DNA of 62,951 nucleotides from DAOUMF01 sp034408935 (GCA_034408935.1 DAOUMV010000011.1:1-62951); one strand, 5' to 3'. Positions 32,448 through 40,396 are shown, counted from the first letter of the stretch. Notes: a model not told the origin generated them from the sequence alone. Translations and numbers: made by a program.

Positions 32448-34409
32448 ATGGCGATAGAGGAGGAGCGTATCGCTGGGCCGGAGCGGCCGGGCGGACAGGG
32501 GCTGGATGCCAACCAAGAGGAATCCGGCAACCGCGCCATCGTGGCGCTGCTGACGGACCCCGTGCGCGGCCCCCAGAACGACCTCGTGATCACCTACCGC
32601 GACGGGGCCTATGAGGTATGGGCCAAGCGGGGGATGATCCGCTTCCAGCGCTTCTATGCCGAGGACGGCTACGGCTACCGAATCGTGGAGCAGATCGGTG
32701 AGAACCCAATCGCCAGCCAGGACCCGACGGCGCTGGCCACCCTGGCGGAGGAGTTGGAGGCGGCGGCCAAGTCCGGCTACTCAGGGACGGACCCGGCGCG
32801 GGCGTTCGTGGAGCCGGAGCATGTCACTTACCCACTGGCGATGGAGCGCATCGCCCAGTTGTTCGATAGCCCCAACGCCCCGGACATCGCCCTGAGCCCC
32901 AAGACGTACGCCTTCGGCCGACAGCCGGGGCAGCACGGCACCCTGGACGTGGTGCAGTCGCGGGCGCCCTTGGTTTTCGCCGGGCCGGGGATCAAGCCCG
33001 GGGTCACGGACGCCATCTGCAGCCAGGTGGACGTGACGGCGACACTGGCGCTGCTCCTGGGGTTGCCCCTTATCGACGGCAGGAACGCCAGTGGCCGCAC
33101 CTCCAGTGAGCGAGGCGTGGAGCCCGATGTGTACCTGAAGCGCCAGGACGGTAAGCCCCTCCTGGATATCGTGGACCGGGACCACCAGGGTGATCTGCAG
33201 CGCAGGCCGGAGCGGGTCTACATCATGCTGGTGGACGGGTTGAGCAATACGCAGTTGCTGGAACGGCTGGAGAAGGACGCCGATTCCATCCCCAACCTGA
33301 AGCGGCTGATAGACAAAGGGCTGATGTTCCGCTACGGGACGCTGGTGACCTTTCCCAGCATCACCTGGCCCAGTCATAACAGCCTGGGCACCGGCACCTG
33401 GTGCGGCCACCACGATATAGTGAACCCCACATACTACCTGAGGGAAAGCCGCCAGACCGTAACGCCCCAAGGGATGCAGTTCGACACCGTCAAATACCTT
33501 GGCGACGGCGTGGAGACGTTGTTCGAAGCTGTGCACCGCGTTTACGGCAAGTGGGACGGCGCAGGGGGCGCATTCACGGCAGCCGTCAACGAGCCGTGCG
33601 CGCGAGGGGCCAACCACGCGTCGCTGGAGCGCCATCTAGCGGTCGACGTTGACCGGCTGAGAGAGCTTACCCGAGCCCGCTACGAGGAGACCAGCCCTCG
33701 CTGGCGGGAGGACGGCCAGGAGGACGTATACCGCTACTCGCGGATCGATACGCAGGCACTGGCGCAGTCGCTCCTGCTGTTCGAGGACGAGGGCCACCCA
33801 CCACCCATGTTCACCTACCACGCGGCCTTCCTGACGGACGCTGCGGGCCACGAGTACGGGCCCCACCACGAGGCCATGCGCACGGCCCTGATGGAGGCGG
33901 ACAAGCGCCTGGGCGAGATCCTGTCGCTCTTGGAGCGGCGGGGGCTCCTGGACTCCACGATGTTTGTGATCACGGCTGACCACGGGATGGCGCCCATCGA
34001 CACGGATCTCGCGGCAAACCAGGTGCAGGCTGTGCTCGACGCGGGGCTCAAGGCCGTGGTGCCAGCACCGTTCGTGTATCTCCTGGACATGGAGGTGCTG
34101 GTGGAGCCGGCAATGGACGGTCGTACGGTGATGGTTACCGTGCTGGAGAATGACGCCGACGCCCACGGGGAGAAGCCCCCCGTGGCGGAGGCCGAGGTAC
34201 GGGTCCTCGGCGAGCATGCGAAGGTGCTGGCGGAGGCTCGGACGGACGCCTTCGGCGTGGCCGGTCTGCCCCTGCCAGCGGACGCCGACCCCGGCAAGCT
34301 CGTCGTCTCCGTCCACAGCGACCGCTTCAACCCGCGACACCTGCGCCTGGACGGCACCAACGTGGTGGAGGACCTGCGACAGCGGCTGTACGGCAAGCAG
34401 ACGGGCTAG
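32448..34409 (+). CDS. Alkaline phosphatase-superfamily protein, permuted two-part layout
   Basis: 653 residues. Residues 260-545 hold a type I phosphodiesterase/phosphatase core: VYIMLVDGLSNTQLLERL with the metal-binding Asp, TFPSITWPSHNSLGTG with the likely nucleophile Thr or Ser, YHAAFLTDAAGHEYGPHHEA and FVITADHGMAPID. Residues 130-215 look like the C-terminal half of the same kind of domain (AFGRQPGQHGTLDVVQSRAP, then VDVTATLALLLGLP) without its own N-terminal half. The last 80 residues look like a beta-sandwich. There is no signal peptide. Function unknown. Confidence 0.78.
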   Translation: MAIEEERIAGPERPGGQGLDANQEESGNRAIVALLTDPVRGPQNDLVITYRDGAYEVWAKRGMIRFQRFYAEDGYGYRIVEQIGENPIASQDPTALATLAEELEAAAKSGYSGTDPARAFVEPEHVTYPLAMERIAQLFDSPNAPDIALSPKTYAFGRQPGQHGTLDVVQSRAPLVFAGPGIKPGVTDAICSQVDVTATLALLLGLPLIDGRNASGRTSSERGVEPDVYLKRQDGKPLLDIVDRDHQGDLQRRPERVYIMLVDGLSNTQLLERLEKDADSIPNLKRLIDKGLMFRYGTLVTFPSITWPSHNSLGTGTWCGHHDIVNPTYYLRESRQTVTPQGMQFDTVKYLGDGVETLFEAVHRVYGKWDGAGGAFTAAVNEPCARGANHASLERHLAVDVDRLRELTRARYEETSPRWREDGQEDVYRYSRIDTQALAQSLLLFEDEGHPPPMFTYHAAFLTDAAGHEYGPHHEAMRTALMEADKRLGEILSLLERRGLLDSTMFVITADHGMAPIDTDLAANQVQAVLDAGLKAVVPAPFVYLLDMEVLVEPAMDGRTVMVTVLENDADAHGEKPPVAEAEVRVLGEHAKVLAEARTDAFGVAGLPLPADADPGKLVVSVHSDRFNPRHLRLDGTNVVEDLRQRLYGKQTG

Positions 34410-34486
34410 CGGCCAGAGGTACTGAAACTGGGAGGGAAGAAGGATGACGGAGCAGGAGCGAGCGTAAGGACGGAGGAGAAACGCGC

Positions 34487-34873
34487 ATGCACACGCAGAC
34501 GCTCGAGGAAAGCCCACAAAACCATCGTGGGGGCCAGGTCTCTTACCTGCTCCTGACCGAGGGCCAGTTCGGTTCCAAGGACCTGACGATCACGTGGGTG
34601 GAGGGGGAACCGGGGAGCGGGCAGCCGATCGATAGCCATCCGGGTAAGGAGCAGGTGTACGTGATCGTGCGCGGGCACGGGATTATGAGGGTCGGTGACG
34701 AAGAGGAGGAAGTGGGACCGGGGACGATGGTCTTCATTCCACCGGGGGCAGGGCACGCCATCCGAAACGCGGGCGAGGAGCCGCTGATCTACGTATCGGC
34801 GACGTCACCGCCGTTCGACCTGGTGCGGGACGTGCCGCAGTGGGGCGCATACGAGCCGGCCCCAGGAGGATAG
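34487..34873 (+). CDS. Cupin-domain protein, copy 1
   Basis: 128 residues of a single cupin barrel. Metal ligands are probably the His and Glu in SHPGKEQVYVIVRG and the His in GAGHAIRNAGEEPLIYV. GGAGGAG precedes the ATG. Very similar to the next gene throughout (MHTQTLE, SYLLLTEGQFGSK), so the pair is a tandem duplication. Small cupins of this type may be isomerases, dioxygenases or ligand binders; no substrate can be inferred. Confidence 0.85.
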   Translation: MHTQTLEESPQNHRGGQVSYLLLTEGQFGSKDLTITWVEGEPGSGQPIDSHPGKEQVYVIVRGHGIMRVGDEEEEVGPGTMVFIPPGAGHAIRNAGEEPLIYVSATSPPFDLVRDVPQWGAYEPAPGG

Positions 34874-34888
34874 AGGGAAGGATCGCAC

Positions 34889-35266
34889 ATGCACACGCAA
34901 ACGCTGGAGCAGAGCCCACGCAACCACCGCAGCGGTCAGGTGTCCTACCTCCTCCTGACGGAGGGCCAGTTCGGTTCGAAGAACCTGACGATCACGTGGG
35001 TAGAGGGAGGCCCCGGTAGCGAACAGGCCGCCCACGCCCACCCCTCGAACGAGCAGGTGTTCGTCATCGTGCGCGGCCGCGGGATCATGAAGGTCGGCGA
35101 CGAAGAGGAGGAGGTCGGCCCCGGCACCATGGTCTTCCTGCCGCCGGCGACCTGGCACGCCATCCGAAACACGGGCGAGGAGCCGCTGGTGTACGTGTCG
35201 GCGACATCGCCGCCGTTCCCGCTGGCGCCCCAGGGCAACCAGTGGGCATACGAGCCAGCGCCATGA
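34889..35266 (+). CDS. Cupin-domain protein, copy 2
   Basis: 125 residues, about three quarters identical to the gene 16 bases upstream. Cupin ligands: AHPSNEQVFVIVRGRG and WHAIRNTGEEPLVYV. Differences concentrate in the first metal-binding loop (QAAHAHPSN against QPIDSHPGK), so one more His is available here. This may mean different metal or ligand preference after duplication. Confidence 0.85.
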   Translation: MHTQTLEQSPRNHRSGQVSYLLLTEGQFGSKNLTITWVEGGPGSEQAAHAHPSNEQVFVIVRGRGIMKVGDEEEEVGPGTMVFLPPATWHAIRNTGEEPLVYVSATSPPFPLAPQGNQWAYEPAP

Positions 35267-35284
35267 AGCTAAGGGGCGATCTCG

Positions 35285-35740
35285 CTAGTCCTCCGGCAAA
35301 CCGCGTAGCAGGTTGGCGACGCGGACGGCGGCCTCCACGGCCTCGAAGCCTTTGTTGCCGTGCTTGCCACCCGCGCGCTCCAGCGCCTGCTCGTCGCTGT
35401 CGCAGGTGAGGACGCCGAAGATGCAGGGCACCCCGGTGTCCAGGGCCGCCCGCTGGATCCCCTCGGCCGCCTGCCCGGCCACGTAGAGGTGGTGGTCCGT
35501 CTCGTGGCGGATCACAGCCCCCAAGCACACAATGGCGTGATAGCGGCCGCTCTGGGCTAGGCGCTTGGCCACCACCGGGATCTCGAAGCAGCCGGGCACG
35601 CGGAAGACCTCGTGCTCGCTGACGGCGTGGCGCTGGAGGGCCTCCTGCGCCCCCGCCAGCAGCTTCTCGGTGACGAAATCGTTGAAGCGGGAGACGATGA
35701 TCGCCAGAGCGAGGCCGGAGCCATCCAGTTCGCCTTCCAC
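35285..35740 (-). CDS. ribH: 6,7-dimethyl-8-ribityllumazine synthase
   Basis: 151 residues, the typical size. The enzyme condenses the pyrimidinedione with dihydroxybutanone phosphate, the step before riboflavin synthase. VSRFNDFVTEKLLAGAQEAL at the N-terminus, VPGCFEIPVVAKRLA, GAVIRHETDHHLYVAGQAAE with the catalytic His, and GVLTCDSDEQALERAG are all present. GTG 35740 is the start, two bases after the OsmC-like stop, so the two genes are co-transcribed with ribBA. Confidence 0.95.
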   Translation of the reverse strand: MEGELDGSGLALAIIVSRFNDFVTEKLLAGAQEALQRHAVSEHEVFRVPGCFEIPVVAKRLAQSGRYHAIVCLGAVIRHETDHHLYVAGQAAEGIQRAALDTGVPCIFGVLTCDSDEQALERAGGKHGNKGFEAVEAAVRVANLLRGLPED

Positions 35741-35742
35741 GG

Positions 35743-36219
35743 CTACTTGGCGTCCTCCATTTCGAGCGATGTAGTGATCTCGATGGAGTCGCGAACGGAG
35801 CGGGCCACGGGGCAGAAGTCGGCGTGGAAGCCCAATACCCGCTGGGCATCCTCCCGCTGGTCGGGCGTCAGGCGCAAGTGATAGGTCACGTGGATGCGCT
35901 TTATCACCAGCGTGTTGCCGTCCTTCTCGAGCTCGCCGACCGCCTCAGAGGTGAGACTGCCCTTGCCGGTGCGGATCCCGCGCGCCTCCAGCGCGCCGCG
36001 AAGGGTGCCGGTCAGTCAGCCGGCGGCAGCGGCCACCACGTAGTCCAGGGTGGTGGCGCGTGGCTCGTGGACGGTCATGTCCACGCCGTAGTGCTCGGCG
36101 ATCTCGGAGTGCACACCGAAGAGAACCGGCTCCTCCTCGGCGGGCAGATAGGCCCGGCGCAGGGGGCCCTTCACCACCTCGATACGCACGCGCGAGCGGT
36201 AGACGACGGGTTCAGCCAA
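35743..36219 (-). CDS. OsmC-like peroxiredoxin, probable selenoprotein
   Basis: 158 codons from TTG 36219 (strong AGAGGAGGAG 6-7 bases upstream) to TAG 35743, with one in-frame TGA at 36018-36016, codon 68. The sequence around it is DYVVAAAAG-TGA-LTGTLRGALEARGI; OsmC/Ohr proteins have the peroxidatic Cys at this place (AAxxGCLTGTL). The second Cys is kept in FHADFCPVARSVRD, and the reading frame on both sides is otherwise clean and family-like. A hairpin with a G in its apical loop begins 19 bases after the TGA. The simplest reading is selenocysteine at position 68, giving a thiol/hydroperoxide-reducing protein with a Sec-Cys pair. It lies between ribBA and ribH. Confidence 0.85.
35980..36018 (-). 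promoter_or_regulatory. UGA codon and candidate bacterial SECIS element
   Basis: After the UGA at 36018-36016 come 19 bases, then a 6-bp GCGCGC/GCGCGC stem (35996-35991 with 35985-35980) and the loop UGGAG. The UGA-to-apical-loop distance is 25 bases, and a G is in the second loop position. Both fit the bacterial SECIS model of a short stem-loop with a loop G at about 16-37 bases. Confidence 0.65.
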
Positions 36220-36309
36220 GAACGCTCCTCCTCTGGTGATCTGCCGGCCCACGAGGACAGGTGTCGGTTTGCATTATAAGCTACGGCGCCGTACTTGGCG
36301 CCCGTCAGG

Positions 36310-36345
36310 CTCCCGCCAGGGGCAGGCAGGCTCAGGATGAACGGA
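36310..36345. repeat. Dispersed-repeat copy between ribBA and the OsmC-like gene
   Basis: CTCCCGCCAGGGGCAGGCAG then GCTCAGGATGAACGGAGAG. The second part resembles the AAGCTCAGGGCGAGCGGA repeat in cobA-hemD; the GGCAGGCAGG part resembles the LPAGRQ palindrome half. The rest of the 131-bp gap shows nothing else. Confidence 0.45.
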
Positions 36346-36350
36346 GAGCC

Positions 36351-37619
36351 TTAGCCCGGCATGTCGATGAAGTGGCCCAGCTTGTCGCGCTTGGTCTCCA
36401 GGTAGCGCCAGTTGTAGGGGTTGGGGACGGCCATGAGGGGCACGCGCTCCACCACCTTGAGGCCGTACCCTTCCAAGCCAGCCCGCTTCTCCGGGTTGTT
36501 GGTGAGGAGGCGGATCTCCTTGAGGCCTAGGTCGAGCAGGATCTGCATACCGATGCCGTAGTCGCGCCGGTCGGCGGGGAAGCCCAGGGCCTCGTTCGCC
36601 TCCACGGTGTCCATGCCCTGGGTCTCCTGGAGGGCGTAGGCGCGGATCTTGTTGCAGAGGCCGATGCCGCGGCCCTCCTGGCGCATGTAGACGAACACGC
36701 CGCGCCCCTCGTCAACGATGCGCTCCATGGCCAGTTCAATCTGGTCGCCGCAGTCGCAGCGCAGGGAGTGGAAGACATCGCCGGTGACGCACTGGGAGTG
36801 GACGCGCACCAGAACCGGCTCCGGCGTGGTGATATCGCCCAGGACGAGGGCAGCGTGCTCGTCAGGGTCGATGTCGGAGCGGTAGGCGTAGAGGCGGAAC
36901 TCACCGAAGCGGCTAGGTACGGAGGTCTCCGCCACCCTGTCCACGAGCCGCTCGCTCTGAATCCGGTAGCGGATGAGCTGGTTAACGGTGACGATGCTGA
37001 CGCCGTGTCTGGTCGCGAAGCGCTTGAGCTGCGGCATGCGCATCATCGTGCCGTTGCGATTCATCAGCTCGCAGATGACGGCGGCGGGGTAGACGCCGGC
37101 CAGCCTGCAAAGGTCCACGGAGGCCTCCGTCTGGCCCGCCCGGACGAGGACGCCGCCCGTCCGCGCTCTCAGGGGAAACATATGGCCCGGCATGACCACA
37201 TCCTCCGACTTGGAGTCCGGATCGATGAGGACCTGGACGACCTTGGCGCGGTCGTGGGCGGAGATGCCAGTGGTGACGTCGTGCCGGGAGTGGGCATCCA
37301 CGGAAACGGTGAAAGCGGTGCCGAACTGGGCGCGGTTCTGCTGCTGGCCCACCATCATCGGTATATGCAGCTCATCCAGCCGCTCCCCGGTCATGGGGAC
37401 ACAGATGACGCCGGTGGTGTACCTGAGCATGAAGCTGATGGTCTCGGGAGTGACGAACTGGGCGGGTATCGTGAGGTCACCCTCGTTCTCGCGGCTCTCG
37501 TCATCGACGATGATGACGAAGCGGCCGCGGCGGTACTCCTCGACAGCCTCTTCGGCGGAAACTAGGGGGGAGCCGCGCCGCCGTTTGGCCCGGCGGTGCT
37601 CCTCGATGGATTCGATCAA
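36351..37619 (-). CDS. ribBA: Bifunctional DHBP synthase/GTP cyclohydrolase II
   Basis: 422 residues. The N-terminal half (about 1-220) is 3,4-dihydroxy-2-butanone-4-phosphate synthase: VDDESRENEGDLTIPAQFVT, TGISAHDRAKVVQVL, MPGHMFPLRARTGGVLVRAG. The C-terminal half is GTP cyclohydrolase II, with the zinc Cys set in HSQCVTGDVFHSLRCDCGDQ and the nucleotide segment MRQEGRGIGLCNKIRAYALQ. It supplies both precursors for lumazine. AGGAGG lies just ahead of the start. A displaced riboflavin synthase fragment is directly upstream. Confidence 0.96.
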   Translation of the reverse strand: MIESIEEHRRAKRRRGSPLVSAEEAVEEYRRGRFVIIVDDESRENEGDLTIPAQFVTPETISFMLRYTTGVICVPMTGERLDELHIPMMVGQQQNRAQFGTAFTVSVDAHSRHDVTTGISAHDRAKVVQVLIDPDSKSEDVVMPGHMFPLRARTGGVLVRAGQTEASVDLCRLAGVYPAAVICELMNRNGTMMRMPQLKRFATRHGVSIVTVNQLIRYRIQSERLVDRVAETSVPSRFGEFRLYAYRSDIDPDEHAALVLGDITTPEPVLVRVHSQCVTGDVFHSLRCDCGDQIELAMERIVDEGRGVFVYMRQEGRGIGLCNKIRAYALQETQGMDTVEANEALGFPADRRDYGIGMQILLDLGLKEIRLLTNNPEKRAGLEGYGLKVVERVPLMAVPNPYNWRYLETKRDKLGHFIDMPG

Positions 37620-37685
37620 GGCGGACCTCCTCTCGAGATCGGGGCCCTGGCCCGCAAGGGTACCCGTCTCTCTATCAGGCGCCCG

Positions 37686-37915
37686 CTAGCCCTCTCTTTC
37701 CGAAAGGAGTTGCTCGACGTAGCGGGCGACTATGTCACTCTCCAAGTTTACACTATCGCCGGGATTCTTACGAGTTAGGTTAGTGTTCTCCTGGGTATAC
37801 TGCACCAGGGAGACGCTGAAGGAGGTCTCGTCCTTAGCGATCACGGTAAGGCTGACCCCGTCGTTAGAGATAGGCCCTTTGACGACGCAGTGGCGGAGGA
37901 TATCCGGCGGGGGCG
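37686..37915 (-). pseudogene. 3' fragment of riboflavin synthase (ribE)
   Basis: About 72 codons, from DILRHCVVKGP to LLSEREG and TAG 37686, match the end of the intact ribE at 39812-40396. Hand alignment gives roughly 85% nucleotide identity over 213 bp, with most changes silent. No start codon or N-terminal part remains. Homology stops at about 37915, where the 286-residue gene begins. It is most simply the displaced end of the original ribE. Confidence 0.88.
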
Positions 37916-37916
37916 C

Positions 37917-38777
37917 CTACACTGAGCCTGGATTTTGCGCGAGGAACCGCTCTCCTTCGCGTAGCAGGCGCTGGATCTTTGTATCCAGGTCACCACCTAC
38001 ACGTGACGAGTACGAGGTGAGAATGACGCCCAACGCCTCAACGTAAGATACCGCCTGGTCTAGTTCCCACCTATCGATCTCGTCGAGATGGCCCGTATGC
38101 CCCCTAATACGGGCGACGTCGGACTTGAAGTCTCTTGTCTGGCGCCGGTATGCGGCGCGCATCTCCTCAATCGCGAAGACATCGCCTTTAAGGGCGAAGT
38201 TGGCGAGATCGTATACCACAGTATCGAACACGCGTCGCCATTCGCCGGGCGGAAGGGCAGCGGATTCAGACGCCTCGATCATTGCGACCGATGCTTGAAC
38301 GCACTCAGAGAGAATGTCCATTCGCTGAGCCGGTACAGAAGGCGTCGCCGGTACATCGCCCTGGGCATATGCAAGCCCGCGTGTCAATGCTGCGAGCGCT
38401 CCGAAATAGCCCTGCAATGTGCCCCCCACGCCGCGTTCGAGCCGAGGGTAGCGGCATAAATCCGCCGCATGCGAGAGTTTGGCGCTGAACCGATATAGGG
38501 CATACCTAACCTCAGGTGAAGGCACGGGTGACAACATCGCCATACTCAGGAACAGCCGCGCCAGGACCCGTGATGCTCGTTTATGCGTCTCGACCGTAGT
38601 TGCGCTGTGCGGTTCCGGCAGCCGTTCGATGATCTTGGACCCAAGCGTCTCGAGTCTCCGGAGGAGCACTCGAAGCGCGGCCGGAAACGGCGGAGGCGGC
38701 GCGGAAGAAGTTAGAAGCTCCTGTCTCTGGGCGTCCAACCTCTCGCTTCTGCTACGGCGGCCAGGTTGACCAGCCAC
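37917..38777 (-). CDS. Hypothetical helical protein of the ribE insert
   Basis: 286 residues, no family recognised. It is mostly alpha-helical by composition, with a basic N-terminus (MAGQPGRRSRSERLDAQRQE), a central helix bundle (ASRVLARLFLSMAMLSPVPS) and a charged C-terminus ending in the ribE junction (QNPGSV). The stop codon lies two to three bases from the point where ribE-like sequence starts, so the gene end and the insertion break coincide. No signal peptide. It is downstream of the HTH gene, with a 166-bp gap that holds nothing obvious. Confidence 0.6.
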   Translation of the reverse strand: MAGQPGRRSRSERLDAQRQELLTSSAPPPPFPAALRVLLRRLETLGSKIIERLPEPHSATTVETHKRASRVLARLFLSMAMLSPVPSPEVRYALYRFSAKLSHAADLCRYPRLERGVGGTLQGYFGALAALTRGLAYAQGDVPATPSVPAQRMDILSECVQASVAMIEASESAALPPGEWRRVFDTVVYDLANFALKGDVFAIEEMRAAYRRQTRDFKSDVARIRGHTGHLDEIDRWELDQAVSYVEALGVILTSYSSRVGGDLDTKIQRLLREGERFLAQNPGSV

Positions 38778-38943
38778 GCGCCAAACCTCCTATGCGAAAT
38801 CCGAGACCGCCAGCACACCCCATTTGGTGCTTGTCCCCTGTGTCTCGTCCCTCACAGCCTGCGGCCGTGTGGACTATTGTAGCGCACAATAGACTCCGGG
38901 GCGGTGCAGCGCCTCTCACCATCATCAAACAGTAGACAGCGCA

Positions 38944-39333
38944 TCACAGCGGGTCGCGAGGCCACAAGATCCGCGACAGCTCACCCCATAGCAGTTCGTA
39001 CCCCTCATCGGCGCGGCGGCTAACGGTGCGTTCGTCAATATCCATCCGGCGCGCGACCTCTTTGCGCGTCAGCCGATCAAGGTGAACAAAGGCCAACGTT
39101 GTCCACCGCTCCACCTCCCATTCATTGCCCTCCGCTGCGGAGAGCTTCTCTTGTATCGTGGCATGCATGATGTCCGTGAGAATGAGACCGCGAAATCGCG
39201 GACTATCCTCCATTCGGCGTCTGGCGATCTCATCAGTGACCCTTGGTGCTTGAGCGAGTGAGGTCTGTCCGACCGCATTCCAGTCAAGGAAGTGCTTGAG
39301 TATGAACCTGATTTCTTTCGCTTCTTCGTCCAC
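38944..39333 (-). CDS. Small HTH protein, sigma-region-4-like
   Basis: 129 residues. The C-terminal half has a sigma-70 region 4-like or MarR-like helix-turn-helix: LTRKEVARRMDIDERTVSRR, followed by ADEGYELLWGELSRILWP. The N-terminal half is helical (IRFILKHFLDWNAVGQTSLA). It reads away from a 264-bp intergenic region full of TGACAG boxes, so it may control its own and the divergent gene's expression. That role is inferred from layout. Confidence 0.65.
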   Translation of the reverse strand: MDEEAKEIRFILKHFLDWNAVGQTSLAQAPRVTDEIARRRMEDSPRFRGLILTDIMHATIQEKLSAAEGNEWEVERWTTLAFVHLDRLTRKEVARRMDIDERTVSRRADEGYELLWGELSRILWPRDPL

Positions 39334-39363
39334 GGTGCTCGCGATAACTATCCCGCCTCAGAA

Positions 39364-39443
39364 CAGTCCTGTCAATAGTGTGACGCTTTTCGAGCATATT
39401 TTGTGACAGTAACTTGACAGATTCCTGTCAGGGCGTTTAGAAT
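39364..39443. promoter_or_regulatory. Divergent promoters with TGACAG operator boxes
   Basis: Plus strand: TTGACA (39414-39419), 18-base spacer, TAGAAT. Minus strand: TTGACA in the TATTGACAGGAC segment near 39374-39379, 17-base spacer, GATAGT. Each -35 lies in a TGACAG box; the plus one is half of the perfect palindrome TGACAG-ATTC-CTGTCA, and another TGACAG lies just before it. Confidence 0.6.
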
Positions 39444-39597
39444 TGGGCCGCAGACGCAGAGCATAGGATCAGCCCGGACGCCGATATCTGGAACCGTCTC
39501 AAGTTCGATTGCCAAGCTGATCGATCGCCCGGGCCTACTCCAGTCTGCGGGAGGTGGCTCGGGTCGTCAAGGTCGGCGCCGGAGAAAGGAGCGCCGA

Positions 39598-39780
39598 ATG
39601 AGCACGGCCACAGGGTCGCATGATGACTTCCCCCGCCCTCCACCGGACGCCTGGAGCGATAGGCTGCTCAGAATCTGGTGGCTGCTATTTCCGCCGATCC
39701 CGCCAGCGCATCAGCGGCAGGCGGAGCTAACCGTCGAGGAACTGAGGGCCTGGTTTCGGCTACGCTACCTCATGATCTGA
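39598..39780 (+). CDS. Small protein of the ribE insert
   Basis: 60 residues (MSTATGSHDDFPRPPPDAWS to FRLRYLMI) with a hydrophobic middle (LLRIWWLLFPPIPPA) that may associate with membranes. Support for a real gene: GAAAGGAG at a good distance, a near-consensus promoter about 155 bases upstream, and a termination codon right before the ribE end of the insert. No family recognised. The 150-base leader shows no other gene. Confidence 0.5.
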   Translation: MSTATGSHDDFPRPPPDAWSDRLLRIWWLLFPPIPPAHQRQAELTVEELRAWFRLRYLMI

Positions 39781-39811
39781 GGCCTCGGCACCGAAGCCTC
39801 CGCGGCAAAGC

Positions 39812-40396
39812 CTACGCCTCTCTTTCCGAGAGGAGTTGCTCCACGTAGCGGGCGATGATGTCGCTCTCCAGGTTCACGCTATCGCCGGGCTTCTTTCGAG
39901 TCAGATTCGTCATGTCCTGGGTGTACTGCACCAGGGAGACGCTGAACGAGGTCTCGTCCTTGGCGATGACGGTGAGGCTTACGCCGTCCACGGCGATAGG
40001 GCCCTTGACGACGCAGTGGCGGAGGATGTCCCGCGGGGCCTCGTAGCGGGCGATGACGGCGTCCTCCTCCGGCGTCAGGGAGACGAGGGTGCCCGTGGCC
40101 TCCACAACGCCTCGCACCAGGTGGCCGGAGAGGCGACTGGTCGCCTGCAGGGAGCGCTCCAGGTTCACCGAGTCCCCCGGATGGAGCTGGCCGAGGTTGG
40201 AGCGACGGTAGGTCTCCGGCATGCAGTCGAAGTGGAGACACTCACCGTCCATGCGCACGACGGTGAGGTCGACGCCGTTGATGGCGATGGAGTCGCCCAG
40301 GTTGGTGTCCTCCAGGATCTTCTCGCAGGCGATCACCAGGTGGCCGCGGTCGGCCTCACGGACCGTGCCCGCCTCCTCTATGATGCCGGTGAACAT
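39812..40396 (-). CDS. ribE: Riboflavin synthase, alpha chain
   Basis: 194 residues with the two lumazine-binding repeats: MFTGIIEEAGTVREADRGHL begins the first and GHLVRGVVEATGTLVSLTPE the second. It dismutates two lumazines to riboflavin and is complete. The C-terminal 72 residues also exist as the fragment at 37686-37915. The upstream gap (40397-40506) holds three CCTACAAA-type tandem units near 40408-40430. In the ancestral order ribE would have led straight into ribBA. Confidence 0.95.
   Translation of the reverse strand: MFTGIIEEAGTVREADRGHLVIACEKILEDTNLGDSIAINGVDLTVVRMDGECLHFDCMPETYRRSNLGQLHPGDSVNLERSLQATSRLSGHLVRGVVEATGTLVSLTPEEDAVIARYEAPRDILRHCVVKGPIAVDGVSLTVIAKDETSFSVSLVQYTQDMTNLTRKKPGDSVNLESDIIARYVEQLLSEREA

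Larger units (their letters stand above)
37916..39811. mobile_element. 1.9-kb insert between intact ribE and its displaced 3' end
   Basis: The insert interrupts the ribE-ribBA junction and carries three genes: a 286-residue protein, a 129-residue HTH protein and, divergently, a 60-residue protein. It has its own divergent promoters. No integrase, transposase or clear terminal repeats are seen. The duplicated ribE 3' ends play the part that attachment-site duplications play in elements that enter gene 3' ends. Confidence 0.55.

Noticed and set aside
36016..36252. The OsmC-like gene as a truncated 78-residue protein or pseudogene
   Set aside because: The same frame continues with full family similarity after the single TGA, the TGA replaces the catalytic Cys, and the start with a good ribosome site is TTG 36219 rather than GTG 36252.
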